Shown here: piece after piece, positions 11,321-22,053 of the stretch
Numbering within the stretch: the first letter of the stretch is position 1
How the letters are laid out: every line of letters begins with the position of its first letter
From: Schoenoplectus triqueter
Taxonomy: Eukaryota > Streptophyta > Magnoliopsida > Poales > Cyperaceae
Length of the DNA stretch: 29,898 bases
Direction of reading: 5' to 3'
Assembly: GCA_964058805.1 (NCBI GenBank)
Contig: CAXKVV010001805.1
Span: 1 to 29,898, forward strand
Translations under genes and position numbers: made by a program
The notes under the pieces: model-generated
What the model saw: only the letters and a program-made list of their open reading frames with translations
Databases searched by the model: none
What the model was told of the DNA's origin: nothing

Positions 11321-12219
11321 CAAACTACATTTAATATTTTAAAACTTTTAATATTCTATTATTTTTTAGAAATTTTTTGTCTTATGTGGACCAGAGTGAC
11401 ACCCATAATTACAAATAAATGATTTTAATTACTAAACTGAATATATATATATATTCAAAAACTGCATAAAATATTTTCAAACTTTTAATATTTTTATTAT
11501 TTTTTTAGAATTTTTTTGTCTTATGTGGACCAGAGTGGCACCCATAATTACAAAGAAATGATTTTAATTACTAAACTGAATACATATATTCATAGGTTCA
11601 TTTGGCAAATCAAGGAATAGGTTTGGAAGAGTGATAGAATAGTGTATTTTTGAAAGAGTGGTAGAAAAATGATATTCTTGACTATTCGGAAGAGCGAAAA
11701 TATCATTTGGCAATTATTAATCAGAATAATTAAAATATGGATAATTATGATGCAAACAATAATGATAATGATAATAATAGTAAAATAATAATACTAATAG
11801 TAATAATATGATAATAATAAAATAATGATCATAATCATAATATAATAATAATAAAATATTATAATCATAATAATATAATTATAATCATAATCATAATATA
11901 ATAATAATAAATAATTATAATCATAATAATATAATTATAATATAATCATATCTATAATAATAATAATAATAATAATATAATAATAATAGTAAGTAATAAT
12001 AATCATAGTCATAATCATAATAATAAAATTATAATCATAATCATAATAATATAATATAATAATATAATAAATAATTATAATTATAATAATATAATAATCA
12101 TAAATAATCATAATAATATTATAATATTTATAATAAGAATATAATAATACAATACTAAAATCATAATTATTATAAATTATAATCATAATATAATAATAAT
12201 AATAATAAATAATAATAAT

Positions 12220-12355
12220 TATAATCATAATAATATAATTATCATATAACTATAATCATAATAATATGATTATAATATAATCAAAGCTATAATCATAATA
12301 ATATAATTATCATATAACTATAATCATAATAATATGATTATAATATAATCATAGC
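12220..12355. repeat. 68-bp tandem duplication inside the AT array
   Basis: Copies at 12220-12287 and 12288-12355 begin TATAATCATAATAATATAAT and end in CAAAGC and CATAGC. They differ at about one position. Such high identity in a degenerate array means this step of expansion is recent. Confidence 0.88.
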
Positions 12356-12357
<2 letters not shown>

Positions 12358-12427
<70 letters not shown>

Positions 12428-12436
12428 AAGAAGAAT
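12358..12436. repeat. Compound (TAA)n(AAG)n microsatellite
   Basis: About 14 TAA units pass directly into about 12 AAG units, then return to TAATAATCATAG. The AAG part is the only long purine-strand block in the array and could form triplex DNA. Confidence 0.95.
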
Positions 12437-12828
12437 AATAATCATAGTCATAATCATAATAATATAATAATAATATAACCATAACCATAATATAATCATA
12501 TAATAATAATCATAATCATAATAATATAATATAATAGTAATAATAAATAATCATTCTTATAAAATATAATCATAATTATAATAATATAATACTAAAATCA
12601 TAATTATTATAATATAATAATAATAAATTTTATCATATAATAATAATAATAACAATAACATTAATATTAATATAATAATAACAATAATTATTATAATAAT
12701 ATATTATAATAATAATAAATAAATAATCATCATAATATTAATATAATAATAAATCATAATTATAATTATAATCATAATATAATAATATAATATAATATAA
12801 TCAAACAATAATCGTTATTCCGACGAGA

Positions 12829-12871
12829 GCTAATCCGGTATACCACTTATAACTTGGTATACCGGATTAGC
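12829..12871. repeat. Perfect 17-bp stem-loop in the element's right subterminal region
   Basis: GCTAATCCGGTATACCA is followed by a 9-nt loop and then by its exact complement (12855-12871). GTTATTCCGAC (12814-12824) and GTCGGAATAAC (12923-12933) form a second inverted pair enclosing it. The stem is GC-richer than its surroundings, which suggests a conserved part of the element such as a subterminal binding site. Confidence 0.93.
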
Positions 12872-13100
12872 ACCCTTCCGCACTATTCTACTTCATCTAA
12901 AATTCTTTTGGCAAATTAATTTGTCGGAATAACTATTTTATTATAACTTTTTATTATTCAATCAAGTGCCAAACGCACCCAAACTACATATAATATTTTC
13001 AAACCTTTAATATTTTTATTATTTTTTTAGAATTTGTTTTGTCTTATGTGGACCAGAGTGTCACCCATAATTACAAAGTAATGATTTTAATTACTAAACT

Positions 13101-14013
13101 AATAACTACATGGTTTTTAATTAATGAATAATTAATTCCATTACAGAAATGTCTGAACCGGTTCCTTGGTATTGATTATGGTATTACATACTAATATTAA
13201 CGAAAAGGTTTCCATGGCATCTACTAATGATTACAGGACAAAGTTGACCAGTCAATTTACTCCTTTTTCTTATTTTCATACTCAACATCCGATTTAGAAC
13301 CTTTCTAAGTCGTGTACAATTTAACACTGGATATTCGCAAAAATATAATAAAAATTCTCTACTACTAGATCTCAGTGTTACATTATTATTTCGAGAAAAA
13401 AATAAATTATTTGTCCAACAAAATTAAAGTTATACTTGCATGTGTCAAAAAACATTTCAATATATATATTGAAGAAGTATTTCCAAGGAATGATATTTTT
13501 AGGGGCATGATAATCATCCGTTATGGACTCAATTATCTAAACACTTTCTTCTTATGAACTTTAATATATTCTGAAATGCACATTTAATTATTGTACCAAT
13601 GCATACTTACTCGTAATAATATGATAGATCCACAAGTACCTTTTTCAATTAAGATATAATCGCTGATGTGTGTTGCGTGGTTTTTTTTATCAAATTAAAT
13701 GTATTTTGGAAACTGTCAACGACTTCTCTATCTTCATCTTCCAGACATTTTTTTCCAAAAACCTTAAAATACATATTTGATATATATTGTTCAATGCATA
13801 CATAAGTATTAATTCAATGCATCTGGCTATGTTGTCAATGCACACTTGATTTCGCGATCTACTTTTTAAAGTTGGTAAAAAAAAACAATACGGTTACTTA
13901 GGATGTGAGGGATTAGATGTTGCAATGTTGCATGTAACTTTTTTTTACAAGAGAGAGAAAGTCTTAGTAGCTTTGCTAAGTTTATCAAAAAGAGAGAGAT
14001 AAGAGTTTTTTAA
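13101..14013. other. Intergenic AT-rich DNA, nothing recognised
   Basis: This has no protein-like frame longer than chance, no tRNA or rRNA pattern, and no inverted repeat that I could support. It contains short GAGAGA patches near 13951 and 13991, just before the hAT-type MITE. Confidence 0.55.
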
Positions 14014-14020
14014 CTATTTG

Positions 14021-14572
14021 TAGGGCTGTTAATGGGTAGGATAGGGTATAGGTGAAGTTATTTTTATATTCATATTCATTAAAAAAATTATTCATATCTT
14101 ATCTATACTTAATAATTTTTTTTATCCATATCCTATCTTTATCCATTAAAAATTTCGGGTAACGAACGGTAACGGTAGATAACGGGTAAAAATAAAAATA
14201 ATTCAATGAAAAAAATATGATTTAGATAAATAAATATACTAATAAAGTACAATAATAATTAACATTTTAGCTATAACAAAAATTATATAATTTTTTCTTG
14301 TTAATTATCATAAAAACATATACTAATTACTATATATATTTATTAAAAAATATAAAATAATTGTATTATATATTTAACTATATATATATAATTTACCCAA
14401 TGGATAACGGGTAACGAAAACTCCTTACCCCATATCCATAAGTTAACGAAATTTTTTTCTTATCTATATCCATACCCGATAATCTAATAAAAATAAAACC
14501 TTACTCATATTCATTTTATCAGATACGACGCAGATCAAGTAAACGGTCAAAAGGATATAATTGACAGCCCTA
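14021..14572. mobile_element. hAT-type MITE, 552 bp, with target-site duplication
   Basis: The element begins TAGGGCTGTTAAT and ends ATTGACAGCCCTA, giving inverted termini of hAT type. It is flanked by CTATTTG at 14014-14020 and 14573-14579; the repeat is 8 bp if one terminal base is counted as flank. Subterminal motifs such as GGATAACGGGTAACG recur near both ends. The interior is AT-rich with no transposase frame, so it is non-autonomous. Confidence 0.85.
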
Positions 14573-14579
14573 CTATTTG

Positions 14580-15454
14580 TATTTGTGACAAGCACCAAAT
14601 TTCAATCTTGTCATTTTCAGCATGAAGAGTGGTAACAATCGTGTCAAACGTGATTCTTCAAAATTTTCGAATTCATTAACAGTTGAACCTTTATAATATA
14701 TATATTAGTTACCGAATAAACTTTTCGAATACATTAAAAAATATTTCGGAATATGCTTTAAAAACTTAAAGCTTAACTCTCTCATCACAAGATTTTGTGG
14801 CACAAAATTCTACAAACTCATTTTTTAATTTATAATTCAAATTTTAACACTAAAATTGTGAATCAAAAGAGTTGATCTTGTTAATTTTTATGATTAATGT
14901 ACGTAGTAAATTTTTCATGTTTTTTTAAATTTATTTTATATTTGATCAAGTAGTTACAAAAATAAATTAATCCATATAACTATGACTAATTAATTTTATA
15001 TATTAATTTGTAATATTTGATAAATCCAAAAATCATTCCCAGCATAAAAGTATAAAATAAAATGCACTGAGTGGTGACACCAAAACAGCAAGTTGTATGA
15101 TGAGAATGAAAGGTTCAAGGAATTTGAGATGATAACATGTGCATTATTAATTTCAACTTGTTAGGCGCTTACTGTAATTAAATAAAATAGCGAAGTGGGG
15201 CCTACCTTATATTCTTCGCCCACAACATAATTATAACTCAAAGAAGTCAAAATTCTCGCCGTAAGGTCACAAGTCTTTTACCGAGAAAAGAAAACATTTC
15301 TTTATTTCTTATATCTTTATTTATGGTGAGGAGTGCAAACCACTGCATGTCAGTGAAGGAAATAGCTTATTACTTCGGTTATTAAAATAAATACTTAGAA
15401 ATAATATAACTTACAACTATTAATATTAACAATGTTGTTATATATATATAGTAA
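14580..15454. other. Intergenic AT-rich DNA, nothing recognised
   Basis: I see no gene, RNA or element here. A short (TA)n run near 15440-15450 precedes the next foldback copy. Confidence 0.55.
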
Positions 15455-15818
15455 AATTAGTGTACTTTTAGGAATGCTTCTAACTCAAAAAAATATATTA
15501 AATTATTTTTAAATTTTAATTTATCATGCTCATTAAATTTTTTATATAAAAATTTTGTGTGATACAAAAATTTGGAGTGTTTTGAATTTTCTAGGTCATT
15601 ATTTTTTATTTTTAAAAATAATGTACAAACATAAATATTTTGTTATTATTTTTAGAGTTAATTTTTTAAAATTGAAAGCAGTGACTTAGAAAACTCAAAA
15701 CACCCAAATTTTTATATACCACTAGGTTTTCATGAAGAATTTAATGAGTATGATAAATGATAAAAGGCGAAATAAAAATCGTAAATCGGTGAGTCAATTT
15801 AAAGTACTTCAATTATAG
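15455..15818. mobile_element. Foldback MITE family, copy 1 (edges approximate)
   Basis: Long imperfect inverted arms surround a short AT-rich centre near 15630. The left arm contains TTTATCATGCTCATTAAATT and CAAAAATTTGGAGTGTTTTG. The right arm contains their complements, AAAACACCCAAATTTTTATA and AATTTAATGAGTATGATAAA. The same blocks occur in copies at 18181 and 22054. No target-site duplication was found, and the outer ends are weakly paired (GTACTTTTAG with CTTTAAAGTAC-like sequence). Confidence 0.8.
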
Positions 15819-18180
15819 CATTGGTTGGCATAATAGTATGAAATAACAGGGGAACCATATCAAGGGATACCAAAATGAAAAGAAGCATCATCAATTTAAT
15901 TTGCTGTTTAAGAATATGTCGCCTCTACCAAATTTTTTTGTTAATCCGCCCAACTCATTTATTAAGAGTATGTGACGATAACTTTTCTACGATTGCTTAA
16001 TTTAATCTATTTCATGTATGTGTCTTTACTCTTTAGTTTGTTACTTTCTTCTAATATTAATTTAGTAAAAGGTTTGAAAACAATGTCTAGCAAATCTAAA
16101 GCAATACGTTGCGTGATTTGAAATTATAAAGAGGCTCCTAAAATTATATATGTAGACAGAGGATTAGCACATCAAATTTTTTAGTTATGTCATAAAATTT
16201 ATTATTTTTGCCATTATTTTTATTTCTCTCTCTTCATTTATCTTAATCAAATGGTTTATCATTTTTGTCTTTTTTTCATTTAAAGAGATATTATGACATA
16301 TCTAAAATACAATTTGAATACTAAATCAATACAACTATTTATATTTTATAATAAATTATTATGTAACTAATTATAATATTTATTATTAAATTATTTTTAG
16401 CATCTTTAAAAATATATATTTGTATTCAAAATTTTCCTAACAAAAAATATTTTGCGGAAAAAAAATTCATGTTAAATATCTGATAATTTATATATGTTAT
16501 ATTTTTTTAGGATGAAATCTGATGAACAACCTTAGTATATGTAAAAAAACTTAGCTCTACTATAATAAATAAAATCGAGAAATATTTTTTCTTAAAGTTC
16601 TTACGACACTCTCTTCTTTTACTTTATCTGTTTTTTTTTTTCAAAGTACTTAACCCACCGTTATCAAATTGAGTAATATAACTGATGTGCATGTAAATTT
16701 TGTGACAACTTTTTGCACAATATTGCTTATTTTTCTTTTGATGAGATCCTTCTTCACTCATATGAAATCTAATAAAAAAGATGCTGCATCCTAGGAGTCA
16801 TAATTCCAAGACCACTATCAGGTATCCGATATCAAGGTACAATTCTTTTGGTTTGGACTTTGGACATTTAAAATTTCTTTAATTTTCATGGTGCACCACT
16901 TTGTAGAAATTAAAGTGATGTCCCTACGACTCGCCGCTTGAGTACGTATTATTTAATAAAGTACCACCAATTATGCCAAGTTCTATTTTTTTTTGTTGCA
17001 GTAAAAATCATATATAATAGATTTTTGCATTTTATATGCCTAACAAAGTTACAATGCATGTTCAAAATCCGAATTGGATTCTTTATAAATATTTAAATAT
17101 GAACGGTTTAGATATTTAGTTTTTAAATAAAAATAAGAATCAAGCCAGTTAATTTATTTATAAAGATTTTTTCATTCATTACGCTTTTGCATCAATATTT
17201 TGAGCTTATATTATAAATCTGATATAGAGAACAAAATACAGATATTTAAAAAAAATATAGCTCGTAGATTCACTTAGTTTTTTTTTTAAAAAAAGAAAGA
17301 ATAAATTATCAGTTGAGCACATTCAAATTAGTTGAACGTGGAAGTTGAAAACATACTATAATAAATTATGAGATTAATAATAAAAATAGATGTAAATGTT
17401 CAAATAACTAATTAAGTTGTAACAAATTAGAATGTCTTCCTAATATTATGCGCTCAAGCCTTTATATATAGACACAAAATAAAATATAGGAGTTAAACCC
17501 TCATTTTCCTCTAAAAATAAAGAAATAATAATATAATTGAAGGACTCTGCCCCCTCATTTTTTTAATGAAAAATAACAATAAATTATGAGGCCTCTATAT
17601 GAATAACCATACGAATAATGTGACTATTAAGCATGCTTTTAGTAATTTGTTCGATATTAGCTTAATTAAACGAAGTGAAAAGCATTTGGACATCGCATAA
17701 ATCATTTTCTAAATGTTTATTCAATATTAACTTAATTAAGTAATTTTATTGCCTCTCCAACTTTAACCAAGTGAAAAGCACTAAAGCAAACATAGCATCG
17801 ACTCCTCGACGCACTGATAATATTTTGTCCATCGTTTTCTAAAGTTGAAAAGTAAAGTAAACAAAGAACTTTAAAATAAATTATTATAATCACAAAAAGA
17901 GGCACTCTCCAAATAGAATGATGTTCTTGTTAAGTGGTGCAGCATCGTACTTAGAAGAAACTATATATATTTAGGATTCCCAAATCAACACTTCACTTAA
18001 AAACCGGCTGGTTACATGTTAAATTAAACTATAATTATAACTTTTCAATTTTGAGCCGCTATTAGAGTTTAGCAAAAGCAAGTTATCCGTCTTTTTGGGT
18101 TTCAAAAAGCACTTCTTTTGAAAGAATTATGTCTAGTTCATAGAGTTACAAGTAGAACTACATTTCTAATTAAACATATA
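15819..18180. other. Intergenic AT-rich DNA, nothing recognised
   Basis: These 2.4 kb have no supported gene. Open frames are short and of low complexity, and I saw no convincing transposon end, tRNA or hairpin precursor. Confidence 0.55.
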
Positions 18181-18591
18181 TAGAGAGAGAAATAAATTAT
18201 TGAAAACGTTTGTATTTCAGCTGATATGTAAATGCATTAAAATGTATATTTTAAAGTCCAAAAATTTTAATTTATGATTTTCATTAAATTCATCACATGA
18301 AAACGGTATACAAAAATTTGGAGTGTTTTGAGTTTTTTTATGTCACTCTTTTGAATTTTTGAAAAAAATAACTCTAAAAATAATAATAAATATTCAATAT
18401 TTGTGTTGTTTTTTTTCAAAAATTCAAAAGAGTGACATAAAAAACTCAAAATGCTCCAAATTTATGTATCCCATAAGATTTTCATATCAAGAATTTAATG
18501 AAAATTATAAATTAAAATTTTGAGATTTTAAAAAATATTTTTTGACGTATTTGCATTTCGGCTAAAATGCAAATGTTTTCACAATAGTCTA

Positions 18592-18612
<21 letters not shown>
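18181..18612. mobile_element. Foldback MITE family, copy 2
   Basis: Nearly the whole unit is an inverted repeat. The outer arms read TGAAAACGTTTGTATTTCAG on the left and, on the complement of the right, GTGAAAACATTTGCATTTTA. The inner arms hold GAGTGTTTTGAG and AGTGACATAAAAAACTCAAA. The loop is near 18375-18400. The very ends are GAGAGAGA on the left and TCTCTCTC on the right, so the microsatellite is part of, or abuts, the termini. The 60-aa minus-strand frame inside is a by-product of the arm. Confidence 0.85.

Positions 18613-18635
<23 letters not shown>
18591..18635. repeat. Compound (CT)n(AT)n microsatellite
   Basis: About 11 CT units run into about 11 AT units at the right edge of foldback copy 2. 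The same CT-then-AT arrangement stands directly left of the copy at 22054. Confidence 0.95.
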
Positions 18636-19839
18636 CATACATTTTTCCAAAAATATGTTAGGTTTTTTAATGATAGAGTTATGTGCCAGATTCAAAATGT
18701 TTCAATAATATATACCTCCAAAATTATTTCTCGTGACATAATTATAAATACTTTTTTAATAATTATATTAAATTCATATCCTATCCTGCTTTTTTTTCAT
18801 CCCACTCTCTGATATAAGAATTGTCTCATATATTTCTAAACCTCGTTCCAGGACATAATTTATTTCATATTATAAAAAAATATTAATTTTAAGACATATA
18901 ATTGCATGTTTTTTGCACGAAGTTTATTCAATTATCAATTTATTTTGACATCTTAAGACAAAATATGAGAAAGATATTATAATTATCCAAAACGCAAACA
19001 TCTTACATATTAATTACATTAATAACTATATATTTAAGTGATTTTTGAATTTGGACCCAAGTTAAAGTTTTTCTAGTTATTCCAACTAGAAATAAATTAT
19101 CTGCAATAACATATATATGAATTAAACTTTCATTTATTACTATAAGCATGTCATAAACTAGCTACCAGCCAATTTTGCTGTACTTAGTTGTCCTGAGAAA
19201 TCATCCCAAAACTTTAAATGCACGATGATACATCTGCATCAAAAAACTAAGTAGACTTAACGAGAATTTAGGAAATTTCACAATAAATAGCTCAACCAAT
19301 AATTCTCAACCAAATTAAAATTGATTTGCAACCGCACGTGGCCCTTGATGAACTAGTTCTACTCGTGTAGACCTGCTAAATGTCTCCTCACTAAATGCTC
19401 ATAAATCTGGTTTGAATTTATTTTACCATATTTTTTTCCCTTGCCATTCTTATCAACACAATATGAAAATGTAATGAAATGAAATGTATAACGCTTGTTG
19501 CGACATGCAATTAAAAATTGGCACGTAACAGACAGTTCATTGGCAACTAGGAGGTGACACTACATATAAATAGCAAAATGACAAAGCACTACTTGTGCAA
19601 GACAAGATATTTTGACATTGACGTACGGTATAAATGTTGGACCAAATTTTGGCAACAAATAGCAGATCTTTGAAAAGTTGCACGTGACATGGAATTTGAT
19701 GAAAAGGTGTAGTAAATACACTTCACGGAAAGTAAATCTTGGATGAATTCGGGGAACTAAAAATAAAGACTAAAATTACACAAAAGAGTTTATTTCCGTG
19801 TATGGTTTGAAAAAAATATTAAGTATTTTTTATTACGAG
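18636..19839. other. Intergenic AT-rich DNA, nothing recognised
   Basis: I see no gene or element. Two CACGTG hexamers (19335-19340 and 19681-19686) occur but have no gene next to them. Confidence 0.55.
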
Positions 19840-19847
19840 GTTCCATG

Positions 19848-20387
19848 TAGGGCTGCAAGAAAAGTTTGAAGTTCGTAGTTCGTTCGTGTTCGGTTTGAAA
19901 AAAGTTCGAAAAAAGTTCGTTCGATTCTAGTTCGAAATTAATTTCAAATCAAACTGATTCGATTCGAAATTATATCGAATCAAACTCAAACCATGGTGAG
20001 TTCGTTCGAAATGTGTTCGCGAACTATTTTTGTTTGAATTTGTATTAATTATTTGATTGTTTGAGACTTTGAGTAGTATGAATTTATATGAAATTTATTA
20101 ATTTTTTTAGTGAACTTTTAGTTTTGTATGCATTTGTATTAAATTGACATTTTTATATTTGATTATGTTATTTTGATATGAATTATGGAATTTTTTCACC
20201 TAATAATTCTATTTCGAACTATTAACGAATCGAACCGAACAGTTCGAACTTTTAACGAATCGAATTTCGAACTATGATTTGAGTTTGAAACTGTCTATCT
20301 ATTTCGAATCAAACTAGTTCGAAATATGTTTCAAATCAAACTCGAACACACGTTAGTTCGTTCGTGTTCGATTCGTTTGCAGCCCTA
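19848..20387. mobile_element. hAT-type MITE, 540 bp, with perfect 8-bp target-site duplication
   Basis: The termini TAGGGCTGCAA and TTGCAGCCCTA are perfect inverted repeats over 11 bp. The element is flanked by GTTCCATG at 19840-19847 and 20388-20395, the 8-bp duplication of hAT transposons. Both subterminal regions are packed with GTTCGAA/GTTCGTTCGTGTTCG motifs in opposite orientation, while the middle is plain AT-rich DNA. There is no transposase frame. The first eight bases agree with the element at 14021. Confidence 0.92.
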
Positions 20388-20395
20388 GTTCCATG

Positions 20396-21472
20396 TATCA
20401 AATTCAGCTAAGAAATTCCTGTGAGTATTTAACTTTTAAATTTGAAGCTTTTTTTTTTTTACCAATTTTCATTTAAGAACGAATGATTAAAATCTGAATA
20501 TATACCAAAATAAAGAAAGATCAAAAAAATTCTACTAAAATTATTTTACGAGACAATATATGTTATCTTAAAATGTTTAATTTCCATTTGTTCTGAAAAC
20601 CTTCTTCATATTTATTGCTTCTTAATCGTGGTAATCAAAAGAATTACCATTGCTGATGTTATAATTTGTTTAATACGGTTCGCTCGAGCATGATAAATTA
20701 AGCGACACAATTTAAATGAGAAGGCAAAAAAAATGTACTTGATGTCGGTTGTACAAAACCAGCTCAAGCATGTGCATATGTGCATGTGCATGTGCATGTG
20801 CATGTGCCCGTGCCAACACAAAATCTCTCCTGATATCTTGTGCTTGATTATATTTCTCGATGAAAATGAAATGCTACATTTAACTAAGTCAACCAGTAGT
20901 ACTATGTACTCCTAAGTTATTGGGTCGATCAAAAATAACATTCAAGAAATTAGATAGGACACGGATGAAGGCGCATTTTTTTAACTGGTTTAATACTAAT
21001 ACCATTGTATTTTGTTATATTAGCTATTTGGCTCTTGCTTTGAATACTGATTTATAATTCCGTATCAGTTGTGATAAAAATGGCCTTTTAGTTTAAATAT
21101 TAATAATATTAAACTTTAAGATCTACTTTTTATGAGAGAAAATAAAAAAAAAATTTAATAATTCTCTTCATGACCAGTTAAGTTAAGTTAAATATATATG
21201 TGCAAATGAATTTGTTAAATTCAAAATATTTTAAAAATTTTAATTGAGTAAAATTAATATTAACTTAAAATTTTTGAACTCTAATTTATACAGTTTATAT
21301 CATCACTATTTGGGGTGACTTAAGGCACTTACACCATCAGTATTTACATGCAAAAACACGTTCATCTTAGTTAGTTCGAGATGGGAAAAAGTAATAATTA
21401 TGAGTGTTGTCTTTTTATTAAGGAGGGGATAATTTGGTATTTTCATCGCACTTCAAAGAAGGGAATATGTAT
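20396..21472. other. Intergenic AT-rich DNA with one hexanucleotide repeat
   Basis: No gene is supported. The only structured item is the TGTGCA repeat at 20768-20813. The small opposing open frames over that repeat are produced by the repeat itself. Confidence 0.55.
20768..20813. repeat. (TGTGCA)n hexanucleotide repeat
   Basis: About six imperfect TGTGCA units occur (one unit TATGTGCA, the last drifting to CCGTGCC). The run alternates purine and pyrimidine, and contains repeated GCATG cores. Confidence 0.93.
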
Positions 21473-21867
21473 AGTAAATTTACTGTGAGTTTGAACTCAC
21501 CAAATCTCCATATGAGCTTAAACAAAAAAAAATGTATATAATTTTTTTATACATATCGCTTAATAAATTATTTATATGAAAATCTTATGAGATACACAAA
21601 TTTTCTATTTTTGAGTTCTCTCTCACATTTGTTTCAAATTTTAAAATGACTATAAAATGCCAACAAAATAATGAATGTCTGCTTATGAAAATATATCATT
21701 TTTAAAAAATAAAAATACTTAAAAATAAAAAATAAAATTATTTTTCTCCCATAGTTTTTGATATAAAGTTTATTATGAAATATAAATTAATTGAAGATGA
21801 TCAAATATACTTTTGAGTTAAGCACATATGATGTCTTAGTGAGCTTAAGCTTGCTGTAGATTTATTC
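21473..21867. mobile_element. Foldback MITE family, copy 4 (degenerate)
   Basis: The left end has GTGAGTTTGAACTCAC and CATATGAGCTTAAAC. The complement of the right end has CAAGCTTAAGCTCAC and CATATGTGCTTAACTC, paired in the same order. These correspond to the ends of the intact copy at 22054 (GTGAGCTTAAGCTCAC, ATAAGCTTAACTC). The inner core is diverged but keeps ATATGAAAATCTTATGAGAT. No target-site duplication was found. Edges are approximate. Confidence 0.7.
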
Positions 21868-22006
21868 CAAAAAAAATTTAATTTGATTTTAATGATATTC
21901 AATATTTAAATTGTGCAGTGTTTTGGATCAGCCTACTGATTTCGATTTTTGGGATATGGATTCAGAATAAAAATTCTCTTTTATTTTGACATTCATCATA
22001 ACTTAA

Positions 22007-22050
<44 letters not shown>
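22007..22050. repeat. Compound (CT)n(AT)n microsatellite
   Basis: About 10 CT units are followed by about 12 AT units. The AT part runs into the target-site duplication of the foldback element that starts at 22054. Confidence 0.95.
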
Positions 22051-22053
22051 TAC

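Larger units (their letters stand above)
11740..12805. repeat. Degenerate TAATAATCATAA-type AT array
   Basis: This is about 1 kb made almost only of TAA, TAT and CATAA steps. Most of its few C residues are on the + strand, in CATAAT. It contains a 68-bp higher-order duplication and a (TAA)n(AAG)n run, listed separately. It is the expandable interior of the element 11595-12980. Confidence 0.92.
11595..12980. mobile_element. AT-array TIR element (MITE-like), complete copy
   Basis: The left end GGTTCATTTGGCAAATCAAG and the complement of the right end, GGTGCGTTTGGCACTTGATT, form imperfect terminal inverted repeats. GAATA follows in both (about 17 of 25 positions agree). The left 150 bp match the element at 29453, including AGAGTGATAGAATAGT, CGAAAATATCRTTTG and TTAATCAGAATA. 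The interior is about 1 kb of degenerate TAATAATCATAA repeats. No transposase frame exists; the open frames inside are low-complexity Y/I translations. The flanks resume the 136-bp array, but a clear target-site duplication is not visible. The superfamily cannot be assigned safely. Confidence 0.8.
11321..13100. repeat. 136-bp tandem array, third unit separated by a MITE
   Basis: Unit 1 (11321-11456) and unit 2 (11457-11592) share the order AAACT.CAT.AATATTTT, TTTTGTCTTATGTGGACCAG, CACCCATAATTACAAA, TTAATTACTAAACTGAATA. A third unit, from AAACTACATATAATATTTTC to TTAATTACTAAACT, lies at 12981-13100, on the far side of the AT-array element 11595-12980. The element therefore inserted at or near the boundary between units 2 and 3. 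The units provide a paralogous empty site. Function is unknown; no coding content. Confidence 0.9.

Noticed and set aside
11935..12228. 97-aa minus-strand ORF of mostly I/Y/M
   Set aside because: It is a translation of the TAA/CATAA array with no real protein character; the same applies to 29608-29826.
11740..12805. CRISPR-like regular array
   Set aside because: There are no constant repeats with unique spacers; it is a degenerate microsatellite in a plant genome.
18267..18449. 60-aa minus-strand ORF
   Set aside because: It lies within one arm of a foldback element and is a by-product of the inverted repeat.
19335..19686. Two CACGTG G-boxes as a promoter
   Set aside because: No gene lies within several kb, so the hexamers alone carry little weight.
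20612..20915. Two opposing ORFs rich in Met-His and Cys-Met
   Set aside because: Both are produced by the TGTGCA microsatellite.
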